A DNA stretch of 64,000 nucleotides from Saposhnikovia divaricata (taxonomy: Eukaryota; Streptophyta; Magnoliopsida; Apiales; Apiaceae). A program made the position numbers and the translations under genes. The notes beneath the pieces were generated by a model. It had not been told where the DNA came from, did not search any database, and saw nothing but the letters and a program-made list of their open reading frames with translations. Below are positions 12,172 to 22,700 of the stretch, in pieces. Location: contig CM071598.1 in NCBI GenBank assembly GCA_036435485.1, forward strand, positions 144,812,148 through 144,876,147, given 5' to 3'. How positions within the stretch are numbered: the first letter of the stretch is position 1; the number at the start of each line of letters is the position of its first letter.

Positions 12172-14442
12172 TTACTGAGGATTAGATTTAAGGATCCAGA
12201 CTTGCTTGGATCCTGTGGCTTTCTTAATTCTGTTAGCTTTAGCAGCGGAATTTTCATTATCAGAGTTTAAGCTAACTTTATCAGAGTTTACACTTGCAGA
12301 ATTAACTCTAACCCATTTCAGATTAGGTTTCAGTTCATAGTAATTATGATAAATAGCATGATAATTTCTGCAAGTATAAATAGAATGCCAAGTGCTTCCA
12401 CAGTGTTTGCATAAAGTCTGTGGTTTAGTTCTAACATTATCTTTCTTTACTTCAGACTTGGAAGGTAAAGAATTAATGTCTTTGTTCTTCCTGCAAAAAC
12501 TAGCAAGATGGTTAGTACTACCACAGTTATGACATGTCTTTCTTGGAGCTAAAGTAGCAAGCATTGGATAGTTGCCTTGAGTAATGCCTACTTTACCATT
12601 TCTGTTCTTTCTAGGCACTTTCGGTTTCTTAACTGATTTTAACTCCTTAAGCTTATGCTTAAGTTGTTTATCTGTCATTGAACCAATATTAACCTGTTTA
12701 ACATTAGTTTTTATTGGTTCTTTCTTAACAGCTTCTTTTCCACCTTCAAATCTAGGTTCATTTATTCCATTAACAAATGTTCCAAATTTCTTAGGTGGAA
12801 GAGGTGGTCTAATCTTAACTGCATTCTAAAATCTAAGTTCATCTTTCTCAGAATAACCTAGACCTACAGTGTCAGATTGAAAAACTTCTTGAGTGTCTTT
12901 TCCTGAGTGAGTCCAAGTTTTAATAATGTTATTTGCCTTTTCCAACTCAGATTCTAGTTGTTTATACTGACTTAACAACTCTTGTTCAAGATAGACAACA
13001 TCATCTCTCTCCTTTTGAACTTGCTGCATCTTAACAAGTTTCTCTTCTACAACCTTATTTCTCTCTTTGAGTTCAGAATTCTCAGTTTTGATTCTCTCAT
13101 TCTCTAAAGTCTGATCCCTATAACTGATATGTAAGGATTTAAGATATATTCTTAATTCAGTTATATCATCAATGTTATAAGCATAGGTAGTTAGAGGTAC
13201 CTTGTTTTCAGAATCTACAGCTTCATCAACAGTAGTAGCCATGAGAGCATAGTTTACATCCTCATCTGAGTTAGAGGTATCTGCCCAATCTCTGCCTTTA
13301 GTGAAGAGTGCCTTCTCAGTTTTACCCTTCTTGCACTCAGGAGCATAATGACCCATCTCCTTACACTTGTAGCATTGAATCTCAGACTTGTCTCTTTTCC
13401 CAGATTTGGTATCCTTTCTCTCAGATTTTCTGAAATTCTTCCTATCAAACTTTGAATCATTCTTGGAGAATTTCTTTCCTTTCTTGAAGTTCTTGAAACC
13501 CATCTTCTTGAAAGTCTTTACCATCAAAGCAGCCATTTCCATCATTTCCTCATAATCTTCAGAATCAGATGATTCATCTGCATTTGAGTCAACATCAGAG
13601 TTTGATGACTCACTTTCAGAATGAATGACCAAGGCTTTTCCTTTTGCCTTCTTCCTGAATGCTTCCTTCTCTGAGGGTCTTTCTTCAACTCTTAGAGCAA
13701 CAGATCTTGACTTTCTACCTGATCTTCTGCTTCTCTGTTCCATTTCTAGTTCATGAGTTTTGAGCAGCCCATAGATCTCATCAATATCAGTATCAGCCAG
13801 ATCATAGTTGTCTCTAATAGTGGTTGTTTTGACATCCCACTTTCCAGGTAGAGAAAGAAGAAACTTGCGATTTGAATCTTCTAGATCATATTCTTTATTA
13901 ACCAGTGATAGATCATTAAGTAGCTTACAGAATCTATCAAAGGTTTCTGTCATTGATTCTTCAGATTTAGCCTCAAAGTGTTCATACTCATGTGTGAGTA
14001 TGTTCCTTCTATTCTTCTTAATTGCGACAGTTCCCTGACATCTAACCTTTAGAGCATCCCAGATCTCTTTTGCAGTTTTACAATTGATCACTTTGTTAGA
14101 CATAACATTATCCAAAGAACTATGAAGGAGATGTCTAACCTTTGCATCCTTTCCAATGGATTAAATATCCTTAGGAGTCAAATCTTTCTTCTCCTTTAGA
14201 ATAGATTTAGCTTCCTGTCCAGCAGTAACAACAGATAATTTTGTAGGCTTATGAGGGCCTTTATAAATTCTGTCAAGATATTCTGGATCTGTAGCTTCCA
14301 GAAACATAGCCATTTTCACCTTCCAGGTTGAGTATTCTGCTGGCTTAAGAATAGGAACCCTGATTGTTTCATATCGACTCACAGTTGCAGGTTGAGCCTT
14401 CTCAGCACTAGAGCCTGATGAAGGAGGAGGAATTTCTGCCAT
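12172..14442 (-). pseudogene. gag: Sire B gag with two in-frame stops
   Basis: Start ATG is at 14442-14440, some 50 bp after the primer site. The same frame runs to a TAA at 12172-12174 (about 756 codons), broken by TAA at 14161-14163 and TAG at 12826-12828. The N-terminus has the copia UBN2-type gag pattern (YSTWKVKM; later KTAKEIWDAL). A zinc knuckle, CYKCKEMGHYAPEC, lies near 13340-13380. A charged coiled coil follows (about 12900-13150). Two further CCHC-like knuckles, CHNCGSTNHLASFC and CKHCGSTWHSIYTC, lie near 12490-12540 and 12365-12410. Three knuckles and great length fit Sirevirus gag, which forms the virus-like particle and binds RNA. Confidence 0.88.
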
Positions 14443-14493
14443 TGATTATAGTTGTGTGTGTGTGTGGATCTTAGACTGTATTAAATTAACAGA

Positions 14494-14509
14494 TCAAGCT
14501 CTGATACCA
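14494..14509 (-). promoter_or_regulatory. Sire B primer binding site (tRNA-iMet)
   Basis: On the - strand TGGTATCAGAGCTTGA begins two bases inside the 5' LTR. It is the usual plant copia site complementary to the 3' end of initiator Met tRNA, which primes minus-strand synthesis. Confidence 0.9.
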
Positions 14510-14511
14510 AT

Positions 14512-15059
14512 TGTTAGGCCGAATACACACTTATAATCAACTAAGTATGAGAGAATAACAATAAGTTCTTTAAAAAGCTTTAAAAACTATTTAAAATTAA
14601 CTTCTCTCTCAGTGATGTAAATTATCACAGAGAGCTGCTTAGGTTACAATGAAAGATATTGTATTACACGATCGATACCCTTCTAGGGTTAACCTAACTG
14701 TATTTATAAGATATACAGCTGCTATACAATCAATAATTGATACTCCTATAAATTAGCTATACAATTGTTATCAATTATGATTGCTACACGTCTCCTTAGT
14801 CAACTCAATCTCTTTGACAGCTATCCAATCTTCAAAGATATTGCTTCCATAATAAATCTTCAATCACTGTTGACCAGTAGACGCTTCCTTCAGACAGAGT
14901 CTAACAAACTCTGTCGAGCTTCCAATGTCAGCGTATAGCAAACGCTGTTCAGCTTCTAACTGTCAGAGTTTAACTAAACTCTGACTGCTTCCTGTTTAAA
15001 CTCTATTTTTCCCTGTAAAACTTAAACACTGATATTAACCATATCAATTATATTTAACA
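14512..15059 (-). repeat. Sire B 5' LTR
   Basis: Direct repeat of 3689-4234. It would hold the element promoter. ATTTG at 15060-15064 closes the target duplication. Confidence 0.92.
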
Positions 15060-15064
15060 ATTTG

Positions 15065-16050
15065 TCTATTCGAGAAGTCTAGCATTCGAGAAGTCAGAGA
15101 TTCGATATCTCAGAAGACACTATTCGATATCTCTGAATACACTGTTCGATATCTCATTCGATATCTCAGAGATTCGATATGTCTATTACTCTATTCGAGA
15201 ACTCATGGAGTCAACAAGTCAAAGCATCATTCGAGTTCTCTAAGAGTCAACAAGTCAATGCTCTATTCGATATCTGAAGGACTAAAGAAGCTATTCGACA
15301 TCTCAGGGATTCGATATGTCAAAATGCTCTATTCGATATCTCAAGGAGTCCCAGAGAAAAGAGCTATTCGAGAAGTGATTCAATATGTCAATATAACACT
15401 ATTCGAGAACTCAGAGTTATTGATTAAGTCAATTCGAGTTCTCGAATCGATCACTTAGCCACTTCTCGAATACATTCTTGGAGACAAAATACTGAAGAAT
15501 TGTACAAGTCAGAAACCTGCAACAAGCCAAGACGCTTTATTTGACTATGTACTATAAAGCACATTGGAAAGCCTACAAAGAAGCTTGGAGAGATAAGACA
15601 AAGGGACAGGGAGCTAAAGAAGTGGATCTGAACAGGCTTTGCAAAGTCAAATCTGTAGCCGTTTGGACTCTTACTCAAATGAGTTAGACATACTGGAAAG
15701 TAGTTTGTTTTACCTACCTTATTTGTAGTAAGTAGGTGTATCCATGTCTATAAGGATACAGCCTCACTTCCTTAGCAGATAAGTTTTTCAAGATACATCA
15801 CAAGAAATATCTCTCTAAGAAAAACGAAGCTGAGAATACTATCATTTGTATTCACAGATTGTAGCGAAATCTTTATCTAATAAAATATTAGATTAAAGTG
15901 ATATTGTGTTGTGTTTGTCTTTGTTATCTGTACTTGTGTATCTCACACACACTCAACACATATCTTGCTGCAAAGATTCAAGAACGTAGAAAAGTTCAAG
16001 AATCCATTCACCCCCTCTCTGTATTCTTTTACTGTATTCAATACTCAACA
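15065..16050 (+). mobile_element. Sire A 3' LTR, second part
   Basis: Continuation of the LTR begun at 3386 after the Sire B insertion. The first 400 bp is a dense ATTCGA array. The last 200 bp resembles copia LTR 3' ends and finishes in CAATACTCAACA at 16050. No primer site follows, which confirms a 3' LTR. The candidate target duplication is TTGCG (16051-16055); the partner copy would lie outside the window. Confidence 0.75.
15067..15472 (+). repeat. ATTCGA-centred motif array in the Sire A LTR
   Basis: Seventeen forward copies (two imperfect) of a roughly 12-bp word and at least one inverted copy occur in about 400 bp. Common versions are ATTCGATATCTC, ATTCGAGAACTC, ATTCGAGAAGTC and ATTCGAGTTCTC. 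Spacing is irregular, 12 to 37 bp, unlike a simple tandem repeat or a CRISPR. An array of binding sites in the LTR promoter region is a reasonable inference. Confidence 0.75.
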
Positions 16051-16055
16051 TTGCG

Positions 16056-16431
16056 ATTCATATTTTATGTTGAGCTATCAATTATGAGATTTATTATATT
16101 GCACATTATGCTTCAAGAATTTCGTTTTGAGTATTATATTCTCGTTGAATATTATTTTATCGTTAAATTAGTTTATTTGTGAATCATATCCCCTATGAGC
16201 ATAGAAACAGTTTCGTTCTTATCGGGTCGATCTTATTAATTCGAGACAACTATTTAGTTTGATTCAGTGGAACTAATCTCATTGTTCGAGATCGTTAAAT
16301 TCATTCTTTTCAGTCGAATTTATTGTACAAATTCGACAATACTTATTGATTATCTTTTAGGTGGTTCATCTTTCGAATCAACAGATAAGAGTTATAAAAT
16401 TAGGATCGTTAGATTGTTTACTCATTGTTCA
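16056..16431 (+). mobile_element. LTR D, left piece (old gypsy LTR)
   Basis: This stretch lies between Sire A and Tekay B. Removing Tekay B with one GTTCA joins it to 40944. The joined stretch ends in a chromovirus-like LTR terminus at 42061, so this piece is probably the interior of the same LTR. It has no coding potential. The assignment depends on continuity rather than a second copy. Confidence 0.5.
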
Positions 16432-19400
16432 TGTGGTGCCCCCAAATCCGAGGTCAAAGATTCAGGTCGACACATCACCATCCAACCATATCATACCTGT
16501 ATTAACTTTACAACTCAACAATACATCCATCCAGACCTCAATCTTACGCACAAACAAGTTAGAGCCTCAGAAACGATAATCAAAAGTAACACTAAATATT
16601 ACAATTCATCTGTACAATCCAGAATCTTACACACTTCCACTTATACAACTACACTTGACGACAAGTCTTACTATTACAGTTGAAAACTTATCAGACTTAC
16701 TCTGTAGTATTTATCAAGAACTAAATCATCTCCGGGGTAAATCTTCTACTCCTCTTCTGCTGGTGCGGAGTTAATCGGCCAAATTCTTCTCTTTCTGAAA
16801 AGTTTTTATAAAGCAAGAATGAGCTACATAATGCTCAGCAAGTTCACCATTTTGAAAAATAATAATGTGGTTTATTTCGAAAACATTCCCAACTATATGG
16901 GTATATATCTCAGATTTCAAAACATAATTGGACAATATATATGTCCGAGTTTGAATAAAACATCCATACTCACTAAGGAGCTTTAAGAATAACATATGAA
17001 CCCTTTATAAGATTCCCATTTCAATATATCTCAAGTTTGAAAATATATACATATGAGTATATCATTTTCGGCAAAACACTTCTACGGTTAACATACTGTA
17101 TAGGGAATACATCATTGCAAACCTCTTTCCTTCAATTAGCTTAGAAGGTTTCTCATTCAAAAACATTTCATTCTTTGAAATAATTGCAAGAGTACACTAA
17201 CACGTGCCAATCTTGATAGAAAATCTTGCAGTTCTAGATACTGCACGATGTCAATATTTTTCTTATCAAAAACCACACTATCGGCAACTTGGCACTTAGG
17301 CCCAAGAAGCAGTGTTTGAGTATTTTTCCAAAGTGGAGGATGGGACTGGAAAAAAAACATAAAAACCTAACAGGGATTGACGATGATCAGTCGCCACATC
17401 CAAGTCCAATAATCCGCGGGTCTTCTCTACCGGTAGAAGGATAGAAACTACATCCGTAACTATCATCGGGTGAAAACTACATCCGTAATCACCCTCGATG
17501 AAAACTACATCCGTAATCATCCTTCGGCAACACCTGGGTCGGAATAATAATTGATGGACCGCCTGGCTCACGGCCGCTTACACATCCCGGGAATCGTTCG
17601 TCAACGATTCCCACACCTGCCAGAGTCCCCTTTTTCTTTTCTTTTCAAAAATCATTTTGATAGAAAATTCGAGTAGTTGAAGTTCGACCTCAGTCGACCG
17701 ATAATTCTTGAAAAATGTACAAGAAGTAAAACCTGACCGGGGGTTTTTGAAAATGTTTTGAGTTCGAAAGGGTTCGAGTTTGAAAGTACTAAAGGTATCT
17801 TGGATTAGCTTTGTCTTTAAAATAATGAACAATAATTAATAAATGATATTTTAAAATTTAATATTAATATTTAATAAAATAATTATTTAATTAAATAAGC
17901 TTTTAATCCAAGATAGGTATTTTTGAGTATTTATGATAATATAAAAATAAATACTTAAGTATACGATACTTCCCGAATGACCCTTCGGGTTTTCGCAATT
18001 TAATCACGATATATTAATACACCGCTCCCCGGTCAATGGTATATTTGGACCGCTACGACCTCTATTGCTAGAGTCGTTGTCCGAAGGAAGCACTTTCATT
18101 CTAAGTTCAAGGGTGTACAAACACATATTCATATATCTCAAACTTCAACATAACCTCATAAAGCATAAGCATATAATACGTTTGAAAGCCACAAACACAA
18201 CAGTGAAAATCCTTATATATAAGTTTTGAAAAGTAAACTTGCATAGGTAGAATCAGGAACATAATATTTTGAAAATAAATGCTTAGGGTTGGAAAACTTG
18301 CCTTGGGAAGGTTGGGGTGGTTGGGCTCGTGGAGTGGAGCGACAATCTATAAATATCCAATATTCGCTCGTTAGTATCTTAGCAACACCACTTAATCATA
18401 ATGTTTTAAAGAATACAAGACCATCTTAGCGACTCCACCATTTGACCCACTAACCCTCCTATATGACCATGTCGTCACATTATCACATTCTTTACCCATT
18501 CGACTCAAATCTATTCCTCAACTCGAAACTCAAGTGAATACTCTTAAAACTACTTTAAACTAATCTCCTAAGTGGTTTTTCACTTGCGCACACCTCGCTC
18601 CAACATTTTTATAAAATTGAAAAATTCAAATTTTAATCAGATTCTTTTTGGGTAGCCTTCCTTACTGTAAGACCTAGCTATTCTCAATTTTTCACAATGT
18701 TTGCAGAAAGTTTGAGGGTCCAAAGACAGTTCACAAACAGACCATACAGTGCAGTCCGAATGATCAAAAGAAATAAAGAAAACAAAATTAGTAATTCGGA
18801 GTTATTAGAATCCAACTGAAAGATCATGGAAAACAAGGCCCTTACTGAGCTTTTCTGATCGGGCCTTCTAAAGGAAAATTGTAGAGCATCTTAATAGCTT
18901 TCTAACCATATAAAGAACACGAAATTTCATTGAGTAATGAAGGCTCTAGGCCCGTTTTAGTGAGCTGCTTTCCTGCTGGGCAGAATGGAGTATTTGGTGT
19001 TTGTTTTTTTTGATTAAAGTGATAAAGTGATCAATAATGCTTGATATTTTCACTTGGATGCATCTTATCTTCTTGCCATGTGGTGTCATCTCCTCATTGG
19101 TTCATTTGGATTACCTTTATCCATCCATAATTGCAAGCAAGTCCCTTGCTTTATACATATTGTTTCCAAGTCTTTCCTTCCTTTTCTTATTTGCACCAAG
19201 GGGCTTCCCTTCTTGTATATTTACTAAATCAATATGTTACAACTTATATGTTGCACTTCATTGTAATAGTGTGGCCCAATACCTCAAACAATCGTTGTGT
19301 CCAATTTTCTTTGTATTTTCTCTTTATCTCAGAAAAAAATTCTCGCGGTTTCTCAATTGTTCTCATTTCCATTAACTCTAGGATTTTATTCTCAATTCCA

Positions 19401-19911
19401 TTTTCCTCTCATAATATATCCTTCCTTGGACTTCTAATATTTACTATCCTCAATTCATGATTTGCTCGCTTGATCGCTTAATCTCGTTATAAAGTCTCAG
19501 CGGTTTCTAGAACGTTCGTTTCACTATCTCAGGGGTTTTGGTTCTAAATTCTCGAATCAAATATAATAAAATCCTGACATAATTAAATCCTTAATTCCTC
19601 AAAATTAATATCTCATTTCTTGAATATAATAATATATAATTCACTTCCCGGTCAAATATTACACCAGAATACAAATTGGAATTTCTAAATTCCGATCGTC
19701 TTTATATACACTTATTTGCTCCGTGAATCACTAATATGACTTCGAAATATCCATACCATGTCTTGTACATAGAGTGGCGTGAAAATTTTCTTGGTCCTCA
19801 AAATCACTATTCATCCATAAATTACTATTCACGCATGACAAACACTATTCACGTATATACTTATTCTTAATAAGAAAAGTTTTAATTCTACCGAAAATCT
19901 GGGTTCTTATA
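16432..19911 (-). repeat. Tekay B 3' LTR
   Basis: Direct repeat of 36952-40938 at high identity. It lacks about 510 bp present in the other copy (39278-39787); the junction is at about 18757. The outer end reads TGTGGTGCCCCC and the inner end TTCTTATA, one base off the usual TTCTTACA. ORFs of 60-140 aa within it are not conserved as proteins and I do not call them genes. Confidence 0.88.
17427..17525 (-). repeat. LTR palindrome and 3-copy 30-bp tandem repeat
   Basis: CTACCGGTAG (17427-17436) is followed by three copies of a unit containing ACTACATCCGTAA. The same block occurs at 37946-38044 and, inverted, at 345-429. A CTACCGGTAG also occurs in the otherwise different Tekay E LTR at 44920-44929. 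Confidence 0.8.
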
Positions 19912-19924
19912 GTCTCCCCTCCTT
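19912..19924 (-). promoter_or_regulatory. Tekay B polypurine tract
   Basis: On the - strand AAGGAGGGGAGAC abuts the 3' LTR, the same tract as in Tekay E at 48325-48337. Confidence 0.8.
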
Positions 19925-19984
19925 AAAAGGATTCCGTCCCGGAATCAGTTTAGGAATCACTGGGGTTACTCCTTCTTTGTTTCA

Positions 19985-20404
19985 CTCTTTTAACTTCCAG
20001 GTGGATTCTTCCACATCTTGATTTTCTCACAATTCCTTATTAGTTTGAAAACCTTGTTCCTCAGCACTTGTTCTTTTCTATCCATGATTTCCACGGGTTG
20101 CTCCACATAGGTCAAGTCTGGTTGTAGGTCCACTTGGTCGTACTCTATCACATGCCGATAGTCGGTGTGGTAGGGTCGTAACATAGACATATGAAACACA
20201 TTATGAATTTGCTGAAAGCTTGGGGCAAGGCTAACTCGGAGGCTAACTTCCCAATACGCCTCAAAATCTAAAAAGGTCCAATAAACCTCAGACTTAGCTT
20301 CCCTTTCTTACCAAACCGCATCAATCCTTTTCAGGGGGATACCTTTAGCATCACGAAGTCTCCCACCTCAAACTCCTTTGATATCTCATAAAATTTGACC
20401 ATTC
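19985..20404 (-). pseudogene. pol: Tekay B pol C-terminal remnant (integrase end, chromodomain)
   Basis: A frame at 19990-20199 reads FHMSMLRPYHTD, then DLTYVEQPVEI and RKEQVLRNKV. It matches the end of the Tekay E pol and leads into a degraded chromodomain. Bases 20280-20400 are a recognisable but broken copy of the integrase C-terminal GPF/Y region. The chromodomain is thought to steer integration towards heterochromatin. The rest of this pol is missing beyond about 20404. Confidence 0.75.
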
Positions 20405-20590
20405 GAAATAATGGGTTTCGTAAAAACTAATGACTTTTACATACACTCGTCTGCACCGTAAAGGCGTAATATCAATTCAAAATCTTCATTTAATAATTCG
20501 TACATATCGTGATTGCAAAAATTTCTCATCCACCCATAAAATTAATTTTCATCCAGGTTTCGAATATTCACGAAATTTAGGGTTATTGCA
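20405..20590 (-). repeat. Fragment of another Tekay-type LTR inside Tekay B
   Basis: A stretch containing TTTTACATACACT ends in GGGTTATTGCA. It aligns with the inner ends of both Tekay LTR families (about 47868-48324 and 19730-19911) and is followed by its own polypurine-like tract (20591-20604). Its left end is missing. It marks a junction between two elements in the same orientation. Confidence 0.65.
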
Positions 20591-22700
20591 GTCTCTTCTC
20601 CTTAAAAGGATTCTATCTTAAGAACCTAAGGATAATAGTTGTGGATACAATTCCAACCTTACCCTTTCCAACTCTCAGGTTGACACTTCAACCCTATTGT
20701 TCTCTCCCCTTGGTCTCACCAACGCTTTAATGTTGTTTCTCAACGCATGCTCTCCTCGACCTGTATTCCTTATCGGTTGTTCTATGAATGAAAGTTTCTA
20801 TCCCACTACTTATGCGTTCCTCTTCTACCTTGTTCATAGTATCTGTGTTGAGTCCTTGTATCGTTGGCCCGTGAATACTTTGTGGTCGTGTTTTATAATC
20901 TGAGACAACGTCAATACGCACGGTATTCCTCATATTCCTTGGCTTGATTAGCACGCTTGTGTTGCCTCCCGTCAGCCATTACCACTTGCTATGGATACTG
21001 TATAGTCTTCGGTATACGTCGAACCAGTTCAGCTACTATATCCCTCGTTCATTGACTTCTTCGTAACGCAAGAAAAGCGAAACTTCTTCTTTCACAGTAT
21101 GCTTTACAAGAGACGTCCTTACGTTCTCATGGTGACGATCGAGATAACAACATTTATTTCATGGATAAGTTTTTATTCTCGACTGCCCCGTGAAATCTAT
21201 GGCACGACACTAAATATAAATTCGATCGTCTGGATAATTCTTCTTCCCTGTCCGTCAGCCACAGATCAAATTAGTACATACGCTCAATCTCTTTGTTAAA
21301 TATACTTGAAAGCACCTTCAATATTCGAAGTTTAACCTTAAGTCTCTATCTAACGTAATCACTGCAGAAGTTTTATATTGCACCACCATCTCTTCCGTAT
21401 ATAAATCGATAATCTTCAAATGGAAAGTCTCTCGTAGGTAAATCACTTTGTCCAGCAATTATAAATCAACTAGGGCCATCTCTTGGCTCGGTCTTCGGCG
21501 AACTACTCATTAAATTCATTATAATTTTGTCCACATTCAAGATTTTCTACGGGCGGAATTAATCCACTAGATCTCTATCATTTTGCTTTTGACATGTCGC
21601 GTTTGTACTTAATAGCTTGCCAATACAATTCTTCATATCCGTTTGCCAAACATTTTCTTAATTCTCTGTACATTTTTGTCCTTCCCCATAATTTAGTCAT
21701 TTTCCTCTAACATTATTCTTTATTGTATATACTCTATTTTCTTGGTCAATACTGACTGAATTCCAATTTTGAATAATCCCTTCTATAGGCATCGGCCACC
21801 ACACTGGCCTTTCCTGGGAAATAACAAATTTCTCCATTATACTCCCTGCTCCCTTTCGTCACCTTCTCTTTCTTATGTTTATTTCTAATACGAAGATATA
21901 CTTATGGCACTTGTGGAAAAATTTCACACTTTTCCCATAAGGTTAACGTCTCAGTTTTATGCGTGAACGCTATCATGACTAATCCCGACTCACGGTTAGT
22001 ATATCCTATCCCGTAACCTTTATGTTGTTTAGAAGTATAGGCTATCATCCATTTTCTACTGCATCAGCACACCTCTTAAACTCTCGAAAGACGCATCATC
22101 GTGACCCTCAAAGTCCTCTTTTTATCATCAAGTATAGCTAACAACGAGGTTGTTACTAATATCTGATTTCATTCCAAAACTTTGTTCATTAATCCATAAA
22201 GGCTTCTGACTCGTTAGTCCACTCAAATGATACTACCATAATTTTATAACGTTTATATTAGTGTGAAATGCCAACTTTGGCACAGTACAGAGGTCGATCT
22301 TGAGTTGGTGAAACCCGCTTTTCAACCTTATCTTTGAAAAACAACTACGGTTTTAACTGGTCAACAATTCCTACATTTCCGATAAGGGTATCAGTTCTCG
22401 ATGCTATAGGTGAGACATCATGCGATCATCCTCTTTTATAATAGCCATCAATCCCCACCGGCCTGCATGCTGCTGCGGTTCCCAATAAACTCTATTACGT
22501 GGTAATCTCGGATGATCATTAAGAGATATGTATATGCATCCCTTTGCTACTAGGTGCCTCTTACACATCGCGCCTCTCTACGTTTGTCCATCTCTGTATA
22601 GTCAGTAATCTTTACATTATCGCCACGATATTTCTTTCTTTATCGTTCGTCTCACTTCCATGTTAGCTTCCTTTAAGGATATATCTTACGTCGTAATCAA
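20591..22700 (-). pseudogene. pol: Second, heavily decayed chromovirus pol
   Basis: Patches align at nucleotide level, and in the same order, with Tekay E. They are a pol 3' end near 20660-20780, the RNase H end near 21784-21830, the RNase H/RT border near 21890-22080, and RT near 22290-22380. No frame exceeds about 75 codons. Deletions of several hundred bases must separate the patches. It is older and more diverged than the 19985-20404 remnant. Confidence 0.6.

Larger units (their letters stand above)
3689..15059 (-). mobile_element. Sire B: full-length Sirevirus-type copia element
   Basis: It is bounded by two LTRs (3689-4234 and 14512-15059) with TG...CA ends and a 5-bp target duplication ATTTG. 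Reading on the - strand the order is LTR, primer site, gag, protease, integrase, reverse transcriptase, RNase H, a long spacer, an env-like ORF, polypurine tract, LTR. Integrase before RT makes it copia. The long gag with several zinc knuckles and an extra 3' ORF point to the Sirevirus lineage. The LTRs differ by roughly a dozen substitutions by eye, so insertion is fairly recent, yet every coding region carries at least one lesion. It is inserted in the Sire A LTR. Confidence 0.92.

Noticed and set aside
15067..15472. CRISPR-like array of repeats and spacers
   Set aside because: Repeats are short (about 12 bp), degenerate and irregularly spaced, and lie in a retrotransposon LTR of a plant genome.
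19037..19460. Hydrophobic ORFs of about 110 aa in the Tekay B LTR (also 40065-40487)
   Set aside because: The reading differs between LTR copies through small indels and shows no codon constraint; AT-rich sequence gives apparent membrane proteins.
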